NCBI GenBank assembly: GCA_013400975.1
Contig: WBMZ01011562.1
Span: 1 to 64,000, forward strand
Length of the DNA stretch: 64,000 nt
From: Atrichornis clamosus
Taxonomy: Eukaryota; Chordata; Aves; Passeriformes; Menuridae
Direction of reading: 5' to 3'
Position 1 is the stretch's first letter. Every line of letters starts with the position of its first letter. The notes below the pieces were generated by a model. That model ran no database searches, was not told the DNA's origin, and saw only the letters and a program-made list of their open reading frames with translations. Positions 1-11,791 of this stretch are shown here, in pieces. The translations under genes were made by a program, and so were the position numbers.

Positions 1-1215
1 GGCTGCCCAGGGAGGGGCTGTGGCTGCCCAGGACTTGCTGCGCTCACCCGGCTGCGGTGGGAAGCAGATGTGCCGGACACCCTCGGATGAGTGCCCGGCT
101 TCCAGCGACCTCGGCTGACTCACTGTCATCTTTGCTGAGGAATTCAAAGGAATAGGAGCTGTGCCAGGAGCTTAGCAGCACGAAGCCAGCTAGGAAAATA
201 CAGGTGTGCACGAGAGGTGAAGGACTTTTCCTTGGGCTGTTGGCTGCTGGTGTCTCCTCCCAGGCCGGGATCAGCAGCTGATGGGCTGCACCGCATCCCT
301 TGGCTCCATACCATCACGGTCTGTCCAGAAAAACCCTGCACAGGGCAGGAAGGGCCTGAAACACTCTTGATGCTTAACACATCTGCCACTGGCACAAAAT
401 GTAAAGAGGATATTGCAGTCTGGGTTAGTTTTTTTCTTAATAACAACAACAATAATAATAATAACAATAATCATTTTAAAACTTAGTTACTTTTTTCCTA
501 GACACTCACAACCATTTGAAACTCTAATCCCGTTTCTTCCTTGTTCCTTTCTCCTCTGTTCTAAACCAGCATTTTTTGGCTTGTCACTTACAGCTGAAGC
601 TCAGGAGCCTCTTGTGTGTCCCTTCCAGGGAATGGCTCTGGTGGTGCCCCCACACTGGGCAGGGATGGGCATCAGTCCCCAGCCCCTCACCAGCTGCCTC
701 CTTGAGCAGAGTGGGCTATTGGAGACCTTACCAATGGCAGGGCTTTTTCTGCTGTTCTCAGCAAACAGGTATTCCCAGGAGCCTTCAGGTGCGGACAGAG
801 AGTGAGCAGAGTCCAATTGAGCTGCTGCTCAGCCCGTGCTGGTCCCTCTGCTCCCTTCCCTCGTGTAAAGGCGTCTGTGTGAGCACCTTGGTTCATTAGA
901 AACCATTCTCATTAGTCCACAGTCTCTCCTCCTCATTTCTCACAGACAGGAACTGATTTGGTACAGGAAGGTGCCAGTGGTTCTCTTTGTGGTGTGTCCC
1001 TCGTCCCCTGTGCGTAGCCAGCTGCAAACAGTCTGTTTTGGGAAGAGCAGTTGTCTCATCTTGACACTCTCTACTGTTCTTCCTAAAGTTGGGATTAAGT
1101 CTCCTAATAACCATGCTTTTCCTCATTCTCAGTTACAGCACAATAATTCAGTCTCTACTTGGCCTGTAACTGCTCAGATTCACTGCCCAGGCTTTATCCC
1201 CAGATTAAGGGATTT
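1..1215. other. Unique noncoding stretch with one microsatellite
   Basis: No gene is recognised. The first 35 bases hold two copies of GGCTGCCCAGG, which resembles part of a CR1 body but is too short to call. The open frames here overlap on both strands and show no family resemblance. The only clear feature is the AAT/AAC microsatellite near 439-471. Confidence 0.55.
439..471 (+). repeat. (AAT/AAC)n trinucleotide microsatellite
   Basis: A run of AAC and AAT trinucleotides, about 11 units with interruptions, follows a T-rich tract. It gives artificial poly-Asn and poly-Ile open frames on the two strands. It is simple-sequence DNA and not coding. Confidence 0.9.
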
Positions 1216-1287
1216 ACAGATTACAGAGCCAGAAGGGACCGGTGATCCTTTCCTCCCAACAGAGGCCCCAGGAGGTCCTTCAGCACG
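1216..1287 (-). mobile_element. Old, degraded CR1-like LINE 3' end
   Basis: The segment begins ACAGATTACAGAGCCAGAAGGGACC and continues with a diverged 'tgatc..tcctcccaacagaggccc' pattern. The phrase CCAGAAGGGACC is characteristic of the 3' ends of old amniote CR1 copies read on the reverse strand. Divergence is high and only about 70 bases remain. An old CR1 is the best explanation, but chance similarity is possible. Confidence 0.45.
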
Positions 1288-1487
1288 CTCCTGAGTTAGA
1301 GGACTGCTGAACAGCAGCAACAACAGCAAAATCAATCTTTGCCTGATTCCAGAATTCCCAGCCCCATGCTAAATTTGTCAGACTCTTAATTAGTTTTGTA
1401 GAGCAGAAGCCTGTCCGACCCCTCGACAGCGGTGCCTCAGCTTCCACTGGCAGCCGGGCTGACCTCCCTGGACCCTGCCACACGGAC

Positions 1488-1651
1488 AGCTGTGGACTTC
1501 CCATCCCTGGAAGTGTTTGAGGCCAGGCTGGACAGGGCTTGGAGCAACCTGGGATAGTGGAAGGTGTCCCTGCCCATATCAGGGGTTGGAAAGAGATGAT
1601 CTCTAAGGTCTCTCCCAGCCCAAAACACTCTGGGATTCTGTGGTTCTATGG
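1488..1651 (+). mobile_element. CR1 LINE, 5'-truncated 3' end
   Basis: Reads through the standard CR1 3' segments in order: 'AGCTGTGGACTTCCCATCC', 'GGCCAGGCTGGACAGGGCTT', 'GGAAGGTGTCCCTGCCCAT', 'GATGATCTCTAAGGTCTC', then a tail ending GGGATTCTGTGGTTCTATGG. The element is sense on the plus strand and complete at its 3' end. It is truncated 5', as usual for target-primed insertion. Confidence 0.9.
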
Positions 1652-2519
1652 AAATTCCCCATTCCCCACATTTCAGCCTCCTCGGAAGACGTCTCCAGAC
1701 TATCCCATCTCCCCGTCTCTCTCCCAATAGCAGTTCTACAAGGGTGTGCCTTTGACACTGGTTTTTGCCTCTTCCAGCATTCCTGTTCCTGCAGAGCCTC
1801 CCCAGGCACCCGCACCCCTCCGGGATGCTGGCCGGGATCGTGGGTGCTGCTGAAGTTTCCTTGAGCACCCTGTGAGACTTTTAAAATGGGAATCTTGCCC
1901 AAAAAGGAGGTAATTATTCTGGCAAACCAGCCCCAACTATATCTTATTCTTGTAGCTGTCTCTTGATTAAGTTCCACAGCACCTGCTCTGTTCCGTTTCC
2001 TTGATGAGGGACTGACAAGTCCGTAATGATCTGGGCCATCTCGTGTGTCCTGTGGTGCAGTACTGACCCTCTGCCTTTCCTCTCGCTGTGTGCCAGACAT
2101 CCACGGTGAGATTTTGAGTCAGCTCTTACAAAACCCTCTGAATGTTACATTATACATAAATATATCTACATCTTTTTCCGTGCTAGGTGCAAGATTGCTT
2201 GGTTTTAGACAACTGCCATCTAAAGTGCTTATAAAACCTGATGATAATTTGTGCGAGAGACATTACTGCATTTTTGCCAAATCTGACACGAGTTTCCCAG
2301 AGAGAGACCGCCTGACACTCGAGGAGCACCATGAGCCATCGCACACCCGATCCGTATCTTTAACTGAGGGACAATGAAATATTTAAAATCTGCCTGGGAA
2401 ACACAGGCTGGGTAGCAGACAGGGTTTGTTCTGCCAGGATGTTGATGGGTTTGACCTCGGCTGCTTCACCCACTGTGCAGCTTTAACATTTGTTTAACGC
2501 TACCTTTGTCGATCGAACT

Positions 2520-2612
2520 TGACCAGATTTGAACTTTGAAGGAGTTAATTGCTTTTCCCACTTCTGTGGTAGCTATCGCTGTGATCTAATAGAAAACTGA
2601 ACTTAATTAGGC
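2520..2612. promoter_or_regulatory. Candidate enhancer-like block with HNF4/HNF1-type motifs
   Basis: TGAACTTTG at 2530-2538 fits the DR1-type HNF4 core read on the opposite strand. AGTTAATT follows at 2543-2550 and ACTTAATTAGG lies near 2603. The block has little CpG, few repeats and clustered motifs. This is motif matching only; conservation was not tested. Confidence 0.2.
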
Positions 2613-3380
2613 TTGTTCCACAGAGATTAAGAAGGTCTTTTCCACCTATAGTATTCATGGCTTAATGAAGCGTGGGTGTGAGTGTCTTTGTTCATGTGCT
2701 CGCAACAGCCCCTGGTCCCCCTGCACACAGCTGTGCACGGTGGCACAGCAGCCTCACTGCTGGCTGCCCGTTCCAGATGTGCAAGTGACCTTTGGTGCTT
2801 GCTGATGTGAAGTTTGGCACTCCAGCTGTGTTCATGCATCCAGCTCTGCTGCTGGACATGCACCGGAGACGGTTTCATGCTCTAAGTCACGCTCTTGGCA
2901 AATTAGTGAAGGAACAGAGGAGGTTCAGGTTTTAATTACAAACTTATCAAACAGCAAAACCACTTCAGTTGTGCTGGCTTTACCTGAATCTTGCTAAGAA
3001 TTAGCAGAAAAATACCTTTAAAAAAGAAAATATTTTGACAAGAATGTCTCTAAGCGCTCTTACCTAAATAAAGATAAAAATTAATATTTATTTCAGTGTT
3101 TGTATCTGTACAGATAAATATTGCTCCTAAATCTGTCACTACAAGCCTATCTGACTAAGCAGATGTAGGTGCAAGTTCCTGGTGTGTAGGATTTCCACCT
3201 GAGCCTGACAAATTTAGAAAAGACAGGCTGTAATATTCATTTAAGTCCTGGCCTGCTCTACAGAGCACCATGAGTTATTCAGGAGAGAAATGGAGTCTGC
3301 ACAGCACCGGGTCACTCCTGGATGCTGTGAAAGGAGGCAGGAGGCTCCCGGAATTTCCCAGCTGCTAATTAAATCCCAGA

Positions 3381-3437
3381 GGATTTAGAGAAAATCGAGA
3401 GAGAAGAGAGAGAGCAGAGAAAATGAAAGAGAAACCC
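3381..3437 (+). repeat. Purine-rich (GA)n-like low-complexity tract
   Basis: About 57 bases are almost entirely A and G, with GAGAGAGA-type runs around 3399-3420. Pyrimidines are rare. This is low-complexity sequence with no coding signal. Confidence 0.7.
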
Positions 3438-4097
3438 AAATGAAGCTCTCCAGCATGTGTTCAAGAAACGCTTTTCAATGGAGATTTAAATTTTAAAAAG
3501 TGTCTATAAACAGCCTTTGTGCTGAACGATTCATAAGGTCAAAGAACACAAATACCTTGATTGCCCATTTCAGCTGTAGAAAAGGTCAGTTCTCTCCTGC
3601 TCTGAAGGACCCGGTGAAGCACAAGCTCCTTGGGAAGCCAAAAGTCCTGCAGTGCCAGTACCTGAACACTCGTCACCCCTGTGTGGGTGTTCTTTTCACT
3701 GCTGATTCGCAAGTGGGACTGAAAAGGGTGAGTTTTACTCAGATGTCGTTGAAAGCAGCGGTGATTTCCACCCAGCCACGAGAAAAGCAATGTTTAAACC
3801 GGGAGTGAGAGTGCCCAGGACGTGGCTGCTGGAAGGTGTGCGGGAGAAAGCCCGGGAGAGCTGTGCCGATTTCTGCCTTAATTGCATCCGAGCAGTACGG
3901 CACGCTGAGAGCTTCTGCACAACCCAGGCGCCTTCTAGAGCCTTCTGCTGTCCTGAAAGGAGAGTGCGAGCTCTCCTCCCGTCTCTGTCTCCCTAAAAGC
4001 AGTCTCAGGGGCCCTGCGAACCCGCAGCAAGTGACCAGCTATCCCACAGTAATGCAAACCCAAAAGAGTAGTACCAGAAACCTCTTAGTGCCTATTA

Positions 4098-4110
4098 ATT
4101 AATTATTAAC
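4098..4110 (+). promoter_or_regulatory. Near-perfect HNF1-type palindrome
   Basis: ATTAATTATTAAC matches the HNF1 palindrome GTTAATNATTAAC at 12 of 13 positions; only the first base differs. It lies in a short AT-rich block just upstream of a CR1 copy. A single motif in AT-rich DNA can arise by chance. Confidence 0.25.
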
Positions 4111-4353
4111 CTGATAATGCTGTGACATTGCAGGAATGATGCATTTGTTTCTTTGAAACCCCCTGCAGCACTTCACTCTCCTGAAATCAGCCATCTCCTT
4201 CCTCACACTGCTCAAAAATGTTATTTATAATTCAGCTGTGCCCAACCTGCCTGTTGTGAGACCCTGGCTGGCAGCCCCCTCCCCCAGAGAGTGGCTGTCC
4301 CTTGGCCAGGCCCCCTGCCCTGCTGGTCCCCCTGCCCGTGCTCCTGCCCCTGA

Positions 4354-4600
4354 CCACAGAATCCCAGACTGCTTTACTTGCGAAGGGTCTTTAAAACTCA
4401 TCCAGTGCCACCCGTGCCGTGGCAGGGACACCTCCCACCGTCCCAGGGTGCTCCAAGCCCCGTCCAACCTGGCCTGGGACACTTCCAGGGATCCAGGGGC
4501 AGCCACAGCTGCTCTGGGCACCCTGTGCCAGGGCCTCTCCACCCTCACAGGGAACAATTCCCTCCTAGTATCCCACCTATCCCTGCCCTCTTTCAGCCCA
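4354..4600 (-). mobile_element. CR1 LINE 3' region, reverse orientation
   Basis: Starts with the reverse-strand tail ACCACAGAATCCCAGACTG and continues through 'GTGGCAGGGACACCTCCCAC', 'CCAAGCCCCGTCCAACCTGG', 'CACTTCCAGGGATCCAGGGG', 'GCCACAGCTGCTCTGGGC' and 'TATCCCTGCCCTCTTTCAG'. This is a well-preserved CR1 on the minus strand, 5'-truncated near 4600. The C-rich run after it (4600-4670, repeated CCCTGCC/CCATG) is not clearly part of the element. Confidence 0.93.
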
Positions 4601-4672
4601 TGCCTGCATCCATGCCCCTGCCCATGCTCCTGGCCATACACCTGTCCCTGCCTCCCTCCCTCCACCAGCTCT
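4600..4672 (+). repeat. Pyrimidine-rich degenerate tandem tract
   Basis: Loose repeats of CCATGC, CCCTGCC and CCTCCCTCC follow the truncation point of the adjoining CR1. There is no strict period. Low-complexity DNA. Confidence 0.45.
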
Positions 4673-5310
4673 GAAGTGTCCAGCTGGCGTGAGCTCATTG
4701 CCACTGTCCCCACTGCCAATCTGTCTGCAACAACCAAACCTGCACTGGGATCCTGCAGGAAGTAAATCCTCCTGTTTGGAGCAGCAATGTGACAGCAATC
4801 CTTGCTGCCTCCAAGTACACACATCCCTCATTGCAAAGGTAAGAATGATGATTTGCTGCTTAAAATGCCTTTTTCTTCTGTGTTTCAAAGGCAACTAACA
4901 GTGAAAAAGCACCCAGAAGACAGGAGAATAAATTGATATTTAAGACCTTCACATTGAAAAAAAACCATACACCATTGCAGGTGATATTTTTATTTCTCAT
5001 TAGTGGGCTGTTTGTATTTACTACAAATTCTAAAAACAGAAGAATAGTTAGAGTCAACACTGGGTGAAACCCCTGCACTGTCGCTTTTACTGAGGCTTCC
5101 TCTACACATATTCAGTTCAGGATAATATGATTTAGTGGCAAATTAAAAATAAATTAGGATATTCCCTCTCATTAATGTTTTTTATTGAAATGATCAGTGT
5201 ATTTATAATTTGCTTGCACAATTATTAGGATGATTCCTGAAATGAATACATAACAGGTAGGCAGCGATAAAGAATTGAACATATTGAAGCACTGTGAATG
5301 AAAGGATGCA
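4673..5310. other. Short unique noncoding spacer
   Basis: A mixed segment followed by AT-rich DNA at about 4850-5260. GCAAAG followed by GTAAGA at about 4838 looks like a splice donor, but no frame or matching acceptor supports an exon. No gene seen. Confidence 0.5.
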
Positions 5311-5672
5311 GGGAGACCTGAGAGCCCCTTGCAGGGCCTAAAGAGGCTCCAAGAGAGCTGGAGAGGGACTGGGACAAGGGCCTGGAGTGACAGGACAAGG
5401 GGGAATGGCTTTCCACTGCCAGAAGGGAGGGTTAGATGGGATATTGGGAAGGAATCGTTCCCTGTGAGGGANCCTTCCCTGTGAGGGAGGTGAGGCCCTG
5501 GCACAGGGTGCCCAGAGAAGCTGTGGCTGCCCCTGGATCCCTGGGAGTGTCCAAGGCCAGGCTGGACGGGGCTTGGAGCACCCTGGGACAGTGGGAGGTG
5601 TCCCTGCCATGGCAGGGAGTGGAATGAGGTGGTCTTGAGGTCCCTTTCAACACAAACCATTCTTGAATTCTC
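5311..5672 (+). mobile_element. CR1 LINE 3' end with internal duplication around an N
   Basis: Sense on the plus strand. The CR1 body runs from 'GGAGACCTGAGAGCCCC', 'GAGCTGGAGAGGGACTG' and 'TTAGATGGGATATTGGGAAG' through 'AGAAGCTGTGGCTGCCCC' and 'CCAAGGCCAGGCTGGACGGG' to a decayed tail near 5670. At 5458-5488 a 14-base word (TTCCCTGTGAGGGA) occurs twice, 17 bases apart, with the only N of the window at 5472 between them. Other copies here carry this word once, so the duplication is either private to the copy or an assembly artefact. Confidence 0.93.
5458..5488 (+). repeat. 17-base local duplication spanning an ambiguous base
   Basis: TTCCCTGTGAGGGA at 5458-5471 and again at 5475-5488, with N at 5472. 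The related CR1 at 36,041 has a single version of this segment. An unresolved consensus or mis-joined reads is the simplest explanation; a true tandem duplication is possible. Confidence 0.75.
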
Positions 5673-8600
5673 TAAGATGTCAAACAGATCCCTCCCTGCT
5701 CTCTGCCCTTGGGACAGGTGGCTCCCGCAGGGCAGCTCTGTACAACCAACACATGGATGAAATCTCAAAAGCTGCTCTCAGTTCAGTGGCTGCCCGGACT
5801 GACACGGCCACGTGAAGGTTGCACAGTCCTCTCACACTGACCCTGCAGCCTCGGGACTCCTGATTATCACATGGACTCAGAATGAATGGAAAAATCCATG
5901 GCCTGTGCAGGCGGGACACGGAGTCCTGCGCCCAGCGGGCTCCAGCACAGCAGCACCCCGGTACAGAAATCCACTGCCCTGAGGAGGCAAATGCACAGGA
6001 CAGTGACAGCTGTCTTTGGAAGCAAATGATTAATGTGGGATGAGGCACTGGAGTTTGAAATGTGCCTCTGCGAAGCTGAGGCTCCAGGCATTCAGCAGAA
6101 GATTGGCTTCACCTCTCCGGACTGCTGCCTGTGGATCACGGCCGTGCCCACAGCTCTGCAGGGCAGGCCTCAGGGAGATCCCGTGGGATTAAAACCTCTG
6201 CCACTCCTCTCCCATTTCATCTTCTTAAATTAACACCAAATACATTATGGATTTCTATTGAACTTGAGAAACTGAGAAACAGCTCAGAAAATTTTTATGG
6301 CAAAAGAAATTTCCCATCAACATCCCCAGAACCCCCTGAGCCCCTCCATAAGCAGTTCAGAGTCTCCTCTGGGGGTAGTGATGCAGGAATGGAGTTGTCA
6401 CCTGTGAAGGATGGTGCCACTGTGTGTCACTGCATGTGCTCCAGACAGGCAGCCTGCCTTGGGATCTGGGGACACTGTCACTGGGCTTAGAGCACACCTA
6501 AATGACAATGCAGAAATGCAAGAGGTGACATGAGGTTCACAAGTTTACCTGTGTCTGTTCCTGAGCAGGGAAGCCCTGATGGCCTTCCAGCAGGGCTGCC
6601 ATGTCTGCTGAGCCATGTGCCAGGCCATGGGAACTTCTCCCAGGGTGGGTTGGACAGGTCACAAAGGACCACCCCGACTCTGTGCCCCTCCCTGTGTCAG
6701 TGCCCGCTGGTGGGTGTTCTGTGGCAGGGCCAGTTGAGCCAATCCCCGGGGGTTCCTGGGGTCTCCTCCCCACCTGGGTTACCCGCACTGGGTCACACAC
6801 GGCTCCTCCCAACCTTGTCCTGGGGATCTGACATGTCCCACGAGGATCCCTACGGGTGCTGACAGCTCGGGGAGGTGGCCCTCAGGCCAGTCCAGGCTGT
6901 CCGTCCACGTCCACCTGCGCTCCTGCTCCCCAAGCCCCCAACACCGCAGCAAAGGTCGGTGCCCGCACGGCCCCGCAGCTCCTCATGGAGCCGTGCTCTG
7001 GGGACACCAGAGCCACAGCCTTTGTGGGAAATGGGTCACAATGCCCTTTGTTTACTGACTTCTACTCCTATTCCTCCTATTGCTTTGATGGGAAGAGGCT
7101 TTTCATAAATTTAGGTGGGAGTTTTTCAGGGTTGGTGGAGTATTAGACTATGGAAAGTGACTGATAAAGTGTATTTCAGTGTGTAACTGTGGCGTGTCCC
7201 CAGCATAACTCTGAATGTCAGAGGCTGTGGCAGAGCACTGCATCTCTCCCTGTGTAATAGGCAGGAAAAATGCCTGCAGTCCTTGGGGCTTAAAATCCCA
7301 TCTCTTCCTGCAAGGCCTCGTGTAGCTCAGGGCAATCCTTCTCCTGTCTCTCCAGAGACGGGCAGTTGTGTACGGTCCTTTCCTACGATGCTTGAGCAAG
7401 TGTTTATGGAGAAAAAGAGCACAGTATAAAACGAAAAGGTTAAAAAAATAGCCACAGGGTCTGATCTCCTTGTAAAGGTGAAGATCATGGCATGTTTTAC
7501 TTCTGGCTTGTACTTTTTTTAAAGATAAGGCTGCATGGATGAGGTTATAAAGCATGAAAAGCATTTCTAAGAAATACTGATTTAAATGTGATGGCAAAAC
7601 ATTTAAGTGAATAAACAATCCTGCATGGCTTATTGCATGACATAGCTATTAAGAAAAGAGAAAATGTGGAATAATCTATGAAAAGAATATGACACATACT
7701 CTCAGATGGAAATGATAATAGCAAAATAGCACATTTACATTTTATTTGCAGATTTTTGTATATAAGATTAATAGGCTATTGGTGAATTATTTCAACTATT
7801 ACATTTAATATGAATCCTTACAATCAATAAAGAGTGAGGACAAAAAGGCACTGCTACTGTACAGCAAGTGAGAACATTGCTGTAATTTGCCCGGGAAGTC
7901 TGAAGACATGATTTTTCCTTCCCTGCCCAAGGAGGGTTTCTGTTGGTCCAAAAGCTTCCTCAGGGCCAGGGGATCCCCTCTGCAGGGGTCTGTGGGGGCT
8001 CAGCCCATGGAGCAGAGGGAAGAGCCCCAGCTCCTCGTGCACAGCACTGTGGGGTTGGTGCAGGAGCCTCCAAAGTGGCCGTGGTGTGGCTGACTGCTCC
8101 TCACCAACAGTGGTGGAAAATGGGTTCCTGGTGAGCAGCGCCAGCATCTCTGGAGGAGGGTAATTTCACTCCAGGATTTGCTGTAATAGCCTCCAAAGAT
8201 TGCCTGAGACCAGGAGTAGATGAAAATTTGAAAGTAGTTAAGAGACAACCTGAGGCAACAACATTCCTCTGCCTGCCAACAGATCTGCTCCACATCAGCC
8301 CCCCGTGGGAAGCAGCCCCACAGCGGTGCCCTTGGCTCAGCGCCATCCCCAGGTCCCATCCTCCTCCCCTCCCACCCCACAGGACATTCTGCCTCTGCTC
8401 TGCCGCCCACAGCCTCCCATCCTGGCAGGGAACAGAGAGGGAAAATTGTTCCAGGAGTGTAAACTCAGTGCTCAGTCATAACCAGAGGCGAAGTCAGAGG
8501 ATGCAGGGAGCTGAGCCCACTGCTCCCTGTGAGCATTTCTCAGGATCTGCAAAAAGCAGCAGGTGGGTGGGGGGTATTCGTAGCCACCAGTATAAAAAGG

Positions 8601-11326
8601 AGAAAAAGCAGAAAGTCCTCATAGGAATACTTGGAATCTCTTATAAGGACAGGGCTCAGGCAGCTGGGGCAGGTGTTTGCAGGAGCACCTGTGCCTTAGG
8701 GATACTGGGGCAGGTAACGCTGACTGAGCTCCCTGTGCTGGACTGCATCTCATCACTATGAAACACCAGGAATATCACATTTGAAATGCAAAAGACTAAC
8801 CAACCCCCTTCAAACGTAGCAGAGCAGAAGCAGGATTTCTTCCCCTTATTTGTACAACAATCAGAGGAAGAAGATGAGCACACACACACCAAAGGGGCAC
8901 ATCAAGGCATCTGCCCCAATCTCCCCAGCTGTAAATCTCGGAGCGTGTGATCCCGGCCCTCAGGTGAACACACAGCTCTGACCACAGAGCACAGAGCAGC
9001 GTGTCGTGGCTGAGTGAAGGCTGGCAGAGCAATCTCAGCCGCTGGTTTAGGAAGTGGCATTCCCAGATGTGTTTGCCTCTGACAAACTGTAAAGCTTTGT
9101 TTACCTGCCCTATGGAAAAGTGAAGTAACGGGGTAATTTTTATTTTACTTTTGCTGTCATTATTTTATTTGCAGTGCCAGAGTTGAGGGGCTGGATTTAT
9201 GGAAAGAACTTATGAAGCTTTGGGCTGCCATCAGCAGCCTTCAAGGCCATGCAGCGACTCTGAGTGCTGGGCAGAGGCTCTGCTGTTTCCATGGAGGTTT
9301 GGCACAACCTTCCTTCAACCCAATGGGAAGTCCTTAGGTCACTAATTCAGATACCGAAAGTATTGGTATCTCCTGGGACACAGTTCTTTTCTAGATATAC
9401 AGCTTGTATCATCAATTAAGTGATTTCCTTGTTTAGATCTTGTTGTGAAATGTCCTCAACCGTGAAATGGCTTTTCCTGGAGAAAGATTTGTGCCCAATT
9501 AAAGACACCAATACTCTCAGTGGGCAACAAATTAACTTGTAAGGCTTCTCTGGGGGGTGGGGCCCTGGAAGCATGGTGTCTCCAGAGAGAATTCGCCTTG
9601 ATCCGGACAACAGCTCAGGCTAAAGTCTGTGAGAACGTTGTGCTCCATAGGGCAGCACCCTGGGCAGGGCAGGAGCCAGCTCCAATACCCACTGCAACCA
9701 TGCAGGAAAACCAGGCACTGGCTGGGAGGGAGGGAAGGCATGGGAGAAGGGCAAGGGGTGCCTGGCAGCACCTGCTTCCCTGGGCATTGCTGGAATTTGG
9801 GAGAAGCTGATGAAGGGCGGTGGGGGAGCACATGGGCTGTGCCAGCCGTGGTGCAGGGATGGCAGGGAAAGCAGCACAGGCAGGGGGACGTCTTGGTGCC
9901 CACCAGCTGCATCACCCGCCTCCCCACAGGTCCCTCTGCCACCCTTCCCAGCCCTGGCTTTGGGTTGTTCTCTCGCCCAGTGCCCTCTGCAGGTGCCAAA
10001 ACACAGCAACAGCAGCCAGTAGTGTCTGCTTTTGCATCCAAGGACAATTTGCCTACCAGCCTTATTGCAGACCAAGGGCAGAAGAGGTGGAAATCCACGC
10101 GGTTTAGGCGAGAGGGGCTCTCCGAAGCCCCCAGGGCTCTGCAGGCCGAGAGCAGCAGTGACCAGTGCTGTACACGGGCGTGGGGGTGGCACCGCTCCCT
10201 CCCCGCGCTGAGCCACAGCTGCCAGAGAGGGAGACGATGGTGCTCCAGTCCCCGTGTCCTTGTGCCAGGGGTAGTTACTGGGGATTGCTTCCAGAGAAAG
10301 AGCCTGGTCAGCAGCTGCCACTCGCTGTGTCCCCATGCCCCTAATTGGTTTCACAGGTACCCCTCACAAAATTACCTGTCACCGACACAGGGAGTCAAAA
10401 TGGGTGAAACTTTTGCAGCTAGAAGGAGTGTGACGGATTGCCAGCTTCCCTGGGCCGCGCACTCACCCAAAGGATCTGTGCCTTTCCTGGCAATTTAGAA
10501 CAATTACCCTTGCCTGTAACCTACATTTTCCATGCGTTCTGACTCCTGCCTTGTGGTGGAAGGAGCAGTGAGCTTTCAATCTAAAATGAAATCATTTCTC
10601 AGTGTAATCTTCACACGTGACTGGTGTGCGTGTTTGTGATGGACAGATGCTCCTGCACTCATTTCCAGCCTCGCCATGGGGGCCATCCCTGCCCTCTGAG
10701 CTGTGAGTTGGGAAGGGGAGCATCCTGCTGCTGGCACAGCTGTGTTTTTGCTTTGGCTGAGTGGCTGAGGGGGTTTGTAAGGTGGACAAGCAGGACCTCA
10801 GCACTGTGGACAGTCCCGTCCAGGGCACTGGGAGGTCCTGGGGCTCCCCACGGCTCTGCTGGCTGCCATGGCACCGCCCGGACAAGGAGCTGCCGAGGCT
10901 GCTGAGCACTTCCCTGCTGCCCCTGGAAAGTGCCTCACCTTGTCCTGGAAAGTGATGTGTCCTTTGGTGTGAGGGGCTGGGAAATGGTCTCTTGGACGGG
11001 GGAAGGGGAGGAAGAAAAAGGAAAGCAAAGTGAGACTGCAGTTCTGAGCTTTGAGCCATCCTGCAAAGGGAAATAAAAGCCAGGATGAACATTCCCGGGC
11101 TGGTAATGGTGTTCCTGCAGAGAGGGGAGTCTCCAGCAGTGCGGGAGGAAGGGTGGGGAGAGACCGTCAGTCGAGGAGGCTGATTTGAAAATTTTCAATC
11201 AGTACTACAGGCTGTCAGCACAATCCAACTTGTTTCTTTCAAAAGCATCAGCAAGACAATTATAGAATTTAACACAACCCTACAAATGTTTGGGTGACGC
11301 TCCAATCACAAGGGATCAGGAATTTT

Positions 11327-11358
11327 TATTTGTTTGTTTGTTTGTTTGCTTATTTATT
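11327..11358 (+). repeat. (TTTG)n tetranucleotide microsatellite
   Basis: Five consecutive TTTG units run into TTTGCTTATTTATTTA. Simple-sequence DNA that might be the reverse complement of an A-rich tail, but no element is recognisable beside it. Confidence 0.85.
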
Positions 11359-11743
11359 ACCACACCACCTCTCTCTCCCTTTGAGTCAGGGGAGCCAGAT
11401 GGCAGCACTTAGAGAAAGTCAACAGCGGCACTTTGGGGAAATAAAGTGTGTTCATTTAAAAATAAATAAATAATCCGTGCAGTCCATTAACCAGAGCTCA
11501 AGGCAAACAGCCTTAATGGTTTTCTTAGTTAAAAGGAAAAGACCATTTTGGAGTCCTGGCAGATTCTGAGATACACCTGCTCGGGAAGCACAGTTGTCAC
11601 CCCACTTCTCTGCCTGCGAGTGCACCCAAAACACCCACAAGAGTGACCTGACCTTCTGCGCATGTGAGGCTGCAGGGAGGCATTGCCTGGGTCCGAGCTA
11701 GCACCGGTGTGTCTGAGACAGAGGAGGAGGATGGTGGTGGTAA

Positions 11744-11791
11744 TTAATTAAATAAATAGTTAGGTACCGACATACATAAATAAATAAACAA
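11744..11791 (+). repeat. (AAAT)n-like AT-rich low-complexity tract
   Basis: Two short AAAT/AATT runs (TTAATTAAATAAATAG and ACATAAATAAATAAAC) flank GTTAGGTACCGACAT. A similar run lies at 11,457-11,473. Simple repeat, no coding content. Confidence 0.65.

Larger units (their letters stand above)
1652..4353. other. Unique noncoding stretch
   Basis: No gene or repeat is recognised apart from a purine-rich tract near 3380-3440. The blocks at about 2100-2640 and 3000-3130 are AT-rich and carry homeodomain-like and nuclear-receptor-like motifs. The rest is mixed-composition DNA with short frames only. Confidence 0.5.

Noticed and set aside
1..35. CR1 fragment at the window edge
   Set aside because: GGCTGCCCAGGGAGGGG resembles a CR1 body word, but the piece is too short and lacks neighbouring CR1 segments.
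4838..4846. Splice donor GCAAAG/GTAAGA
   Set aside because: No matching acceptor with an open or compelling exon upstream.
9629..10498. 289-codon plus-strand frame, mirrored by a 244-codon minus-strand frame
   Set aside because: Mutual overlap on both strands in GC-rich sequence is typical of chance. No family features.
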